DNA of 5,356 nucleotides from Bacteroidia bacterium (GTDB lineage: Bacteria > Bacteroidota > Bacteroidia > Bacteroidales > UBA5342), in NCBI GenBank assembly GCA_030433225.1, contig JAUIMD010000170.1:1-5356 (forward strand). Direction: 5' to 3'. This document shows, in pieces, positions 1 through 5,356 of the stretch. How positions within the stretch are numbered: position 1 is the first letter of the stretch; each line of letters opens with the position of its first letter. The notes beneath the pieces are model-generated. The model made no database searches and was not told the DNA's origin. It worked only from the letters and a program-made list of their open reading frames with translations. The position numbers and the translations under genes were made by a program.

Positions 1-10
1 AGCATAAGTT

Positions 11-35
11 CCGTTAAAAACGGTTTATTTTTTTT
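11..35 (+). terminator. Intrinsic terminator, short stem
   Basis: CCGTT (11-15) pairs with AACGG (19-23) around an AAA loop. A T-rich run follows, with eight consecutive T at 28-35. On the opposite strand no T-tract follows the stem, so it should act on plus-strand transcription, ending a gene left of the window. The stem is only 5 bp, so it may be weak alone; a second, stronger terminator follows at once. Confidence 0.55.
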
Positions 36-45
36 AAGAATTTTG

Positions 46-89
46 ACAGGCCCTGTAAACAAATTTATAGTTTTTGGGCCTGTTTTTTT
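46..89 (+). terminator. Intrinsic terminator, strong stem
   Basis: ACAGGCCC (46-53) is perfectly complementary to GGGCCTGT (76-83), giving an 8-bp G+C-rich stem followed by T at 84-89. AAAC (57-60) and GTTT (70-73) can extend the structure inside the loop. The T-tract is only on the plus-strand side. With the hairpin at 11-35 it forms a tandem terminator that isolates the downstream locus from read-through. A competing small palindrome, ACAGG-C-CCTGT (46-56), uses the same left arm. Confidence 0.75.
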
Positions 90-290
90 GTGCATTATTT
101 TTTCGATGAAAAAATAAGAATTTCACGTTGTTATTTGTGAGAATAAAATACACATGTGGTTGTAAATAAGTGTTATAAGTGTCTATTCGTGTAAAAAATA
201 CGCTCATTGTTGTTGTGAAAAAAGGGCTGTTTTCTGTGGAAATAATTGTTTTTTTTTGGTATGTTTGAAGCACTTTTTAACATAGCAAAT
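90..290. other. A/T-rich intergenic region
   Basis: This gene-free stretch is strongly A/T-rich by eye. An open frame exists on the minus strand, but its translation is dominated by N, K, F, T and Y as expected from A/T-rich noncoding DNA, and no family is recognisable. Visible symmetric elements are the palindrome CACATGTG (151-158) and a loose TTATT-N6-AATAA inverted repeat (131-146). Either could be an operator, but nothing supports a specific regulator. The candidate promoter near 232-267 lies at its right side. Confidence 0.5.
232..267 (+). promoter_or_regulatory. Candidate Bacteroidota-type promoter
   Basis: TATGTTTG at 260-267 fits the Bacteroidota housekeeping -7 consensus TAnnTTTG. 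The expected -33 element (TTTG about 19-21 bp upstream) is only approximate here, as TTCTG at 232-236. If used, transcription would begin around 274 and give an untranslated leader of roughly 375 nt before the FAS1 lipoprotein gene. The -7 match is seen directly; activity is inferred. Short degenerate motifs are common in A/T-rich DNA, so this is tentative. Confidence 0.35.
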
Positions 291-375
291 GTTAAAATGA
301 AACCGGAAAGAAAACAAACCTTTGTTAGTGCACGCAAAACGTGTGGATGGGTTTATTCCGAATGAGGTGCTAAAA

Positions 376-410
376 GTGGAAATCTGCCACGGATGTAAGG
401 AGATTTTTTT
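376..410 (+). promoter_or_regulatory. Possible attenuator with competing hairpins
   Basis: AAATCT (380-385) pairs with AGATTT (401-406). CC (387-388) pairs with GG (399-400) to extend the stem to 8 bp with G386 bulged. Four T follow directly (407-410), giving a terminator-like shape. An overlapping alternative hairpin, GTGG (376-379) with CCAC (387-390), uses the same left arm, so the two cannot form together. This geometry suits transcription attenuation, but the stem is A/T-rich and the T-run short, so chance is a real alternative. Confidence 0.28.
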
Positions 411-422
411 GACAGCAAATGA

Positions 423-566
423 ATGATGCCATACGGGTTAACGGACATTTCTTCGGGTCCTGGTTACGTGGCGTCGCCTGTTGACAGAGCCCCCAAAAAG
501 ATCGAAACAAATAACGTGTTTAAGCGGGCAGAAAATGACGCCAAACGTAGCTGGTTAAAAATGTAA
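423..566 (+). CDS. Possible small ORF, 47 aa, unrecognised
   Basis: ATG at 423 (a second ATG follows at 426) opens a 47-residue frame ending with TAA at 564-566. The product starts MMPYGLTDISSGPGY, is basic and polar in its second half (PKKIETNNVFKRAE, then KRSWLKM), and has no signal peptide or membrane segment. I do not recognise a family. An AAGGAG at 397-402 lies 20 bp upstream, too far for a normal ribosome site, and most Bacteroidota genes do not use one. An in-frame TGA (420-422) lies directly before the ATG. An overlapping 21-codon frame starts at 419. It could be a leader peptide, a real small protein, or chance. Confidence 0.2.
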   Translation: MMPYGLTDISSGPGYVASPVDRAPKKIETNNVFKRAENDAKRSWLKM

Positions 567-580
567 GGCGATGCCCTTAC
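563..580 (+). repeat. Hairpin-forming inverted repeat
   Basis: GTAAGG (563-568) is the reverse complement of CCTTAC (575-580), with a six-base spacer. It overlaps the TAA stop of the small ORF and lies 69 bp before the lipoprotein start codon. No T-run follows, so it is not an intrinsic terminator. It could be an RNA stem in the leader or an operator; nothing in the sequence decides between these. Confidence 0.35.
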
Positions 581-649
581 GAAGTACATTGACAGGCTAA
601 ATTTTACCAACGAAATAAAGTAACGCTATAATATAAACAAATCTATTTT

Positions 650-2854
650 ATGCAAAGTCAGGTTAAAATAAAACCATGGTTATGGCCAACCGTCATGTTA
701 CTCATGGTATTGTTCTCTTGCAAAGATCCCATGGAGGAACATTATGCCACCCCTTCGTATTTAGCCGGTAGCGCCTGGGATGATTTAGAAAAGAGGGGGG
801 ACTACTCCATCTTTCTAAGTGGTGTTGAAAAAGTGGGGTATGAACAGCTCGTAAAAGGTCGCGGATTGGTGAACGTAATGGCTCCAAACGATAGGGCATT
901 TCAGTTGTATTTGTCTGAACGCGGGTTTGGGTCAATTGATGATATGTCGTTGGAGCAATTAACGAAACTGATTACGTATCACCTACTTTCCGAGCCAATT
1001 AATAAAAGTGAGTACGCCAGGTATAATCCCTACGGAAATCAAAATGAATTTCCACCCAACGAAATGGGTTTATACTATAAGCATGCCACCAATGCAAGGG
1101 TGCCAATTTCAACAGAGTATAATCCAGATCCTTTAATCAAAGATTCGGTGAAGGTATTTCACGGAGAATTGTTGCTGCCGGTTTTCTCACAATATTACTT
1201 TAATAACAAACAAATTGATGCCGCAGCCAATTACGAATATTTTTATGCCGGCAGTTCATGGACGGATGATCCTGATGGTTTTAATGTTTCAGAAGCGAGC
1301 GTTTCGGAATATGAGATTATTACCGACAATGGGTTTATTTATTTGATTGACCGTGTTTTAGATCCGCTGGGAACGATCTACACGGAACTTGAAAACGAAG
1401 GTGATAATTCCAGTTTTCTAACGTTATACAATCGTTTTTCGGAGTATGTTTTTGATGAAGTGGCTACAGAACAGTTCGGAAACGGGGAGGATTTATACCG
1501 TTTTGAGCATATTGAATTGCCCAATATTGCAGCAGAATGGCCTGTGTCCGATTTTTATGCTTCCATTCCACTTGTGAAAGGGGTTGGATATACGGTGTTT
1601 GTGCCTGATAATAATACCCTGGAGCAGTTTTATCAAAGTTATTGGTCAGACTATTATCCAAGTTTGTCGGCAGTGAACGATCTTCCAATTAAATGGCTTT
1701 TGAACAATCACGTTGGGGCAGGATCCATTCTGTTCCCTCAGGAAATTAGCGAAGGCAGATGGCTCACTGCGCAGGGAACACGTATTTTATTTGACCCGAT
1801 TCAGGATGTATCCAACAAAAAGATTTGTACCAACGGAGCCTATTATGGCATGAACAAGGTTTTGGTGCCGGGGATGTTTCAGAGTGTGACCGGCCCGGTT
1901 TTTCAAAATCCTGAGTATCGCATGTTTCTGCATATGGTGGCGTATACTGGCTTGTATTTGCCACTTTCCAGTGATGCAATTGAGTATACGGTATTCCTGC
2001 CAAAAGATGGGGTGATGGAAAACTCAGGGTATTACGATTTACCCATGCGTTATTTTGATGCGGACACTTCAGTTTTTGGTGATGAAGAAATACAATTGCA
2101 GGATGGAAGTTGGGGCACCATGTCGAATGGAGCTATGGAAAGTTACGTGAACAGTCATGTTGGAACGGCGCTGCTGACCAATGCGAACGGAACCAACGTA
2201 TATAAAACCAGTTTCGCTTACAGTTACATTTATACACGCGGCAATACCATTGCATCCAACATTATGTACAATGAAGACAGTGAATGGGCTAACCTCGAAT
2301 TAATACCGGGCGATTGGACAAACGGAACCTGTTACAGTGTGGATACGGCCATTTTAAAAGCAGAAACAGCCTTTAAATTTATGGTTGGGTCGGCAGATGA
2401 TAACCCGTTTTTGCAGGATTATAAAGAGTTTGCCCGATTGCTTGAAATGGCCGGATTATTGCCTTTAAATAACCCGCTCGACTTTTTGTTAAACAACTAC
2501 ATGGTTTTTGTGCCTTCTAATGAAGCGATTTTAAATGCTCCTGCAGGAGTAATTCCAACTGACCCGGCAGAGTTGGCCAATTACCTGAAGTATTACTTTG
2601 TAAATGTGGCCTCAAGTGAACTGTCCGACTATGTTTTTGCGGGGGCAGGCATTCAGGGAACGTTTGAAACCTATCAAACCAATACCTTACCTGAACAAAC
2701 CGGCATGACCTCGATCGTGGTTACGGATGAGGGCACGAAACTTACGGTGTCGAACCCCGGCGGATCACAAACTGCAAATGTGATTAACGAGCTGCCAAAG
2801 GTATATGGAGACGGTGGAGTTTATGTGATTGATCAATTAATTCAACCCGAATAA
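650..2854 (+). CDS. Four-repeat FAS1 (fasciclin) surface lipoprotein
   Basis: A 734-residue lipoprotein probably anchored in the outer membrane. The N-terminus has lysines at 6 and 8, a hydrophobic stretch (about 10-22) and a lipobox LFSC with the lipidated cysteine at 24. The following KD, then EE, loosely resembles the Bacteroidota lipoprotein surface-export signal. Four FAS1-like repeats are seen at about 40-239, 240-411, 412-571 and 572-733. Each has the family's 'FVPxxxAL' type strand (VMAPNDRAF 76-84; TVFVPDNNTL 315-324; YTVFLPKDGV 446-455; MVFVPSNEAI 618-627). Each ends with a strand of the IYLIDRVL kind (230-237; YGMNKVLVP 399-407; YSVDTAIL 562-569; VYVIDQLI 724-731). An NHV or SHV histidine occurs in repeats 2 and 3 (354, 503). 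FAS1 domains mediate adhesion or ligand binding; no catalytic residues are expected. The start at 650 keeps the full signal peptide; the next ATGs (695, 704) would destroy it. The upstream region is A-rich without a Shine-Dalgarno sequence. It precedes a SusC-like gene by 58 bp, suggesting an operon. The ligand is unknown. Confidence 0.88.
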   Translation: MQSQVKIKPWLWPTVMLLMVLFSCKDPMEEHYATPSYLAGSAWDDLEKRGDYSIFLSGVEKVGYEQLVKGRGLVNVMAPNDRAFQLYLSERGFGSIDDMSLEQLTKLITYHLLSEPINKSEYARYNPYGNQNEFPPNEMGLYYKHATNARVPISTEYNPDPLIKDSVKVFHGELLLPVFSQYYFNNKQIDAAANYEYFYAGSSWTDDPDGFNVSEASVSEYEIITDNGFIYLIDRVLDPLGTIYTELENEGDNSSFLTLYNRFSEYVFDEVATEQFGNGEDLYRFEHIELPNIAAEWPVSDFYASIPLVKGVGYTVFVPDNNTLEQFYQSYWSDYYPSLSAVNDLPIKWLLNNHVGAGSILFPQEISEGRWLTAQGTRILFDPIQDVSNKKICTNGAYYGMNKVLVPGMFQSVTGPVFQNPEYRMFLHMVAYTGLYLPLSSDAIEYTVFLPKDGVMENSGYYDLPMRYFDADTSVFGDEEIQLQDGSWGTMSNGAMESYVNSHVGTALLTNANGTNVYKTSFAYSYIYTRGNTIASNIMYNEDSEWANLELIPGDWTNGTCYSVDTAILKAETAFKFMVGSADDNPFLQDYKEFARLLEMAGLLPLNNPLDFLLNNYMVFVPSNEAILNAPAGVIPTDPAELANYLKYYFVNVASSELSDYVFAGAGIQGTFETYQTNTLPEQTGMTSIVVTDEGTKLTVSNPGGSQTANVINELPKVYGDGGVYVIDQLIQPE

Positions 2855-2912
2855 ACCGTATTCAGAGCCAAAACAGAGACCATAAAGGCATACCCAGAAA
2901 AATATTTATCGA
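2855..2912 (+). other. Short intergenic gap within the operon
   Basis: A 58-bp A-rich spacer between the FAS1 lipoprotein stop and the transporter start. It shows no inverted repeat with a T-run and no TAnnTTTG element, so co-transcription of the flanking genes is likely. There is no Shine-Dalgarno sequence before the ATG at 2913. The segment just upstream (GAAAAATATTTATCGA) is A/T-rich, as is usual for Bacteroidota starts. Confidence 0.5.
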
Positions 2913-5356
2913 ATGAAAATAAAATATAAAATAACAGTTATTCTTCTTCTTGTTTTCTCGCTGGTACAAGCTCAGGGCAGGATGATAACTGGTAACGTGA
3001 AAGATGCTAACGGAGAGCCGTTGCCTGGCTGTAACGTTTCTATCGAGAACGAATTAAACCGTTCATTGTCTGGAACCATGGCAGATTTTGATGGGAATTT
3101 TCGAATGAATTTACCCAGCGGTGACAACTTTTTTATCGTGTTTTCTTTTATCGGTTACAAAACCGAAAAAATAACCTATACCGGGCAGGTGTCGTTAAAC
3201 GTTGTTTTGAAAGAAGACAATGTGACCCTGGAGGATGTAACCATTGTTGCGGAACGCGGAGGTAAAAATTCATTGGGACTAACCCAAAAAGAACTGGTAA
3301 CAGCTACCCAAACATTTAACATGGATGTATTGGAAAATGCTCCAACCACTTCTATTGAAGATGCCTTGCAGGGCCGTATGGCAGGTGTGGATATCATCAG
3401 TGGTGGTGACCCTGGTTCGCGCAGTTCCATTCGTATTCGGGGTACTGCTTCGTTAAATGCCAACCAGGAACCCCTTATTGTGGTAGACGGTGTACCGTAT
3501 CCTACCACCATTAATAACGACTTTAACTTCAACACGGCCAATGATGAGGATTTTGGTGCTCTGGTGAACATTTCACCCGCCGATATTCAGTCCATTGAAG
3601 TATTGAAAGATGCTGCCGCAACTGCGGTATGGGGATCAAGAGGGGCCAATGGGGTATTGATTTTTACGACTAAAAAAGGTTCGAAAGGGAAAACACGTTT
3701 CACCTTCACCTCTCGTTTCGATGTGAAAAAGGAACCCAATACCATCCCTATGTTGAATACCGATCAGTACATCACCCTCATTCAGGATGGGCTGTACAAT
3801 GCATACAAAGATGTAGGCTATGCGGCCGGTTACGATGTGTTGAACTCCTTAAACAATGAAAAGGAAATTGCTTTTGACCCGCTGTATGTGTATTTCGACG
3901 AATACAACCAGGAAACCAATTGGTTGGACGAAGTAACGCAAACAGGTTTTACAACCGATAACAGCTTCTCCATTAGTGGTGGAGGGGATAAGGCAACTTA
4001 CCGGGTATCATTGGGATACCTGAATGAATTGGGTACCACAAAAGGTACAGGCTTCGAGCGTTTTAGTTCATTGATTAGCGTGAACTACCGCTTCTCGGAC
4101 CGATTCCGGGTAACTTCAGATTTCTCATTCTCCGAATCAGGACGTGATTCGTACTGGACAGGAAGCGGTGTTTCCAGCCCTCGTGGTGAGGCTTTAAATA
4201 AAATGCCCAACATGAGTCCGTATGTAATCGACGACAACAACACACGTACCGAAGAATATTTTACACCCTACGAAAACTTTCAGGGGTCGTGGAGTGACAA
4301 TAAAATGTACAACCCGGTGGCCATGGTCAACGAATCAAAAAACAGAACAGTGGGAAGAAATGCCCGTGCTGTATTTACCGCCATTTATGACATTACCAAA
4401 GACCTGGAATACAAGGGTGTGTTAGGCTTGGATATGCGTACTACAAAGAATAAGCGCTTGTTGCCTAATGTAGCTACAGGGGTACGTTTGGTAGATAGCC
4501 AAAGTAACCTGTCGAGCGATAACCTCTCGGACAACATGTACTTTTACACCGAGAACCGCCTGTTGTACCGCAAGGTATTTGCCCAAAAACATAGCCTGGT
4601 ATTAACCGGAATCTTCCAAACCAATGAGGCGCGAAACGCCAGTTATGCAAGTAGCTCAAGCGGTACGCCATCCTCCTCACTGGCCGACCCTACAGGGGGT
4701 GCAGCAGTGTCCGGTTTAGGTTCGGGTAATTCACTTTCAAGAAGTGTAGGGTTTATTTCCAATGCCCACTATACCTATAACGAGCGCTATACCGTTTCGG
4801 CCGGTTACCGTTACGAAGGAAATTCTGCCATGGGTAAAGATACCCGCTGGGGAGGATTTGCAACCCTTGGTACTGCATGGCATTTTGGTGAAGAAGGTTG
4901 GGCAAAACAGCTTATCTGGTTAAACGAAGGTAAATTAAGACTGAGTTGGGGGCAAAGTGGAAACCCACCCGGAGGTTCATACCCCTATGTTGGCTCCTTT
5001 TCCGCCTTAAGTCAAAACTACATAACCATGACGGCTATTCAGCCAAGCTCCATGCAGTTGGATAACCTGAAGTGGGAAACGGTAACACAAACCAACCTGG
5101 GTATTGATCTGGATTTGTTCAGAAGAAAACTGCACATCACTGCAGATGTTTACGACAAGCTCACATCAGACATGTTGCATAAAGATGTTAACATCCCTTC
5201 TTCTACCGGATATGAAAAAGTAAACTGGTACAATTCCGGCTCAATGAGCAATAAAGGGATAGAATTAATTCTGGGATACGATGTAATTCGCAACAAAGAC
5301 TGGGGATTGCGCTTTGACGTAAACATGGCGCGAAACATCAACGAAGTAATCGACTT
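2913..5356 (+). CDS. SusC/RagA-family TonB-dependent transporter (3' truncated)
   Basis: An outer-membrane beta-barrel that imports a ligand using TonB-ExbBD energy. The frame is open for 814 codons and leaves the window, so the C-terminus (typically a further 150-300 residues in this family) is missing. A Sec signal peptide spans 1-20, with likely cleavage at VQA|QG. Next come a carboxypeptidase-regulatory-like domain (about 24-99, with ITGNVKDANGEPLPGCNV and the FSFIGYKT strand) and a TonB-box-like EDVTIVAE (107-114). The plug (about 125-255) carries the family signatures SSIRIRGTASL (171-181), PLIVVDGVPY (187-196), IEVLKDAAATAVWGSRGANG (228-247) and FTTKKG (251-256). The rest is amphipathic barrel strands alternating with polar loops, including a Ser/Gly-rich, low-complexity loop (about 575-612). 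The common Tyr of the YGSR motif is Trp240 here. A SusD-like partner gene is normally next but lies outside. The substrate cannot be told. The start at 2913 is the only ATG that gives the signal peptide. Confidence 0.95.
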   Translation, partial: MKIKYKITVILLLVFSLVQAQGRMITGNVKDANGEPLPGCNVSIENELNRSLSGTMADFDGNFRMNLPSGDNFFIVFSFIGYKTEKITYTGQVSLNVVLKEDNVTLEDVTIVAERGGKNSLGLTQKELVTATQTFNMDVLENAPTTSIEDALQGRMAGVDIISGGDPGSRSSIRIRGTASLNANQEPLIVVDGVPYPTTINNDFNFNTANDEDFGALVNISPADIQSIEVLKDAAATAVWGSRGANGVLIFTTKKGSKGKTRFTFTSRFDVKKEPNTIPMLNTDQYITLIQDGLYNAYKDVGYAAGYDVLNSLNNEKEIAFDPLYVYFDEYNQETNWLDEVTQTGFTTDNSFSISGGGDKATYRVSLGYLNELGTTKGTGFERFSSLISVNYRFSDRFRVTSDFSFSESGRDSYWTGSGVSSPRGEALNKMPNMSPYVIDDNNTRTEEYFTPYENFQGSWSDNKMYNPVAMVNESKNRTVGRNARAVFTAIYDITKDLEYKGVLGLDMRTTKNKRLLPNVATGVRLVDSQSNLSSDNLSDNMYFYTENRLLYRKVFAQKHSLVLTGIFQTNEARNASYASSSSGTPSSSLADPTGGAAVSGLGSGNSLSRSVGFISNAHYTYNERYTVSAGYRYEGNSAMGKDTRWGGFATLGTAWHFGEEGWAKQLIWLNEGKLRLSWGQSGNPPGGSYPYVGSFSALSQNYITMTAIQPSSMQLDNLKWETVTQTNLGIDLDLFRRKLHITADVYDKLTSDMLHKDVNIPSSTGYEKVNWYNSGSMSNKGIELILGYDVIRNKDWGLRFDVNMARNINEVID

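Larger units (their letters stand above)
291..649 (+). other. Long 5' leader of the FAS1-SusC operon
   Basis: About 360 bp without an established gene, clearly richer in G+C than the preceding 200 bp. It contains several short inverted repeats: AACAAA/TTTGTT (313-326), CACG/CGTG (331-343), the competing hairpins at 376-410, and GTAAGG/CCTTAC (563-580). It also contains three of the four TTGACAG heptamers and one possible small ORF (423-566). No known riboswitch class is recognised. The last 40 bp before the start codon at 650 are A-rich, typical of Bacteroidota translation start regions. Confidence 0.45.

Noticed and set aside
43..71. TTGACA and TATAGT with 17-bp spacing, a textbook sigma-70-like promoter
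   Set aside because: It is embedded in the strong terminator hairpin, and Bacteroidota housekeeping promoters use TTTG / TAnnTTTG rather than this consensus. Probably coincidental, though noted as an oddity.
34..273. 79-codon open frame on the minus strand in the A/T-rich intergenic region
   Set aside because: The product is low-complexity in composition (N, K, F, T, Y), has no recognisable motif or signal peptide, and runs through the plus-strand terminator. It is typical of chance frames in A/T-rich DNA.
426..597. Apparent similarity between segments starting GATGCCATACG (426) and GATGCCCTTACG (570), suggestive of a duplication
   Set aside because: Only scattered identities remain after the first dozen bases, and the alignment needs gaps; not a convincing repeat.
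638..645. CAAATCTA, a minus-strand match to the Bacteroidota -7 element
   Set aside because: No matching -33 element at the expected distance and no minus-strand gene to its left that it could serve.
702..2003. Several 74-79-codon minus-strand frames within the FAS1 lipoprotein gene
   Set aside because: They lie entirely antisense to a gene with clear domain structure and show no independent protein features; shadows of the coding strand.
3176..5341. Minus-strand frames of 63-131 codons within the SusC-like gene
   Set aside because: Antisense to conserved plug and barrel coding sequence; the longest (3176-3571) mirrors the plug domain. No family resemblance.
1..5356. tRNA, rRNA, CRISPR array, insertion sequence or attachment site
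   Set aside because: No cloverleaf-like segment, regularly spaced repeat, transposase frame, terminal inverted repeat or target duplication was seen anywhere in the window.

Overview
The window looks like chromosomal DNA from a member of the Bacteroidota. The evidence is a SusC/RagA-type TonB-dependent outer-membrane transporter with the phylum's typical N-terminal carboxypeptidase-regulatory-like domain, a lipoprotein with charged residues just after the lipobox cysteine, A/T-rich start regions without Shine-Dalgarno sequences, and moderate G+C. A free-living or environmental Bacteroidales/Marinilabiliales-like organism is my guess; the order cannot be fixed from this sequence.

Layout. Positions 1-90 hold two plus-strand intrinsic terminators in a row, which probably close a gene left of the window. 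Positions 90-290 are very A/T-rich and carry one candidate Bacteroidota-type promoter (TATGTTTG at 260-267). Positions 290-649 are visibly richer in G+C and look like a long untranslated leader. This part has a possible terminator/anti-terminator pair (376-410), a possible 47-codon small ORF (423-566), a hairpin (563-580) and repeated copies of the heptamer TTGACAG. Positions 650-2854 encode a 734-residue lipoprotein made of four FAS1 (fasciclin) repeats. After a 58-bp gap with no visible terminator, a SusC/RagA-family transporter gene starts at 2913 and runs off the right edge after 814 codons.

Reading as a system. The FAS1 lipoprotein and the SusC-like barrel are probably co-transcribed. 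Their products would sit together at the outer membrane: the barrel imports a ligand with TonB energy, and the lipoprotein is probably exposed at the surface as a binding or adhesion partner. A SusD/RagB-like lipoprotein would be expected just right of the window but cannot be seen here. The substrate is unknown, and no carbohydrate-active enzyme, peptidase, sigma factor or anti-sigma gene lies within the window to suggest one.
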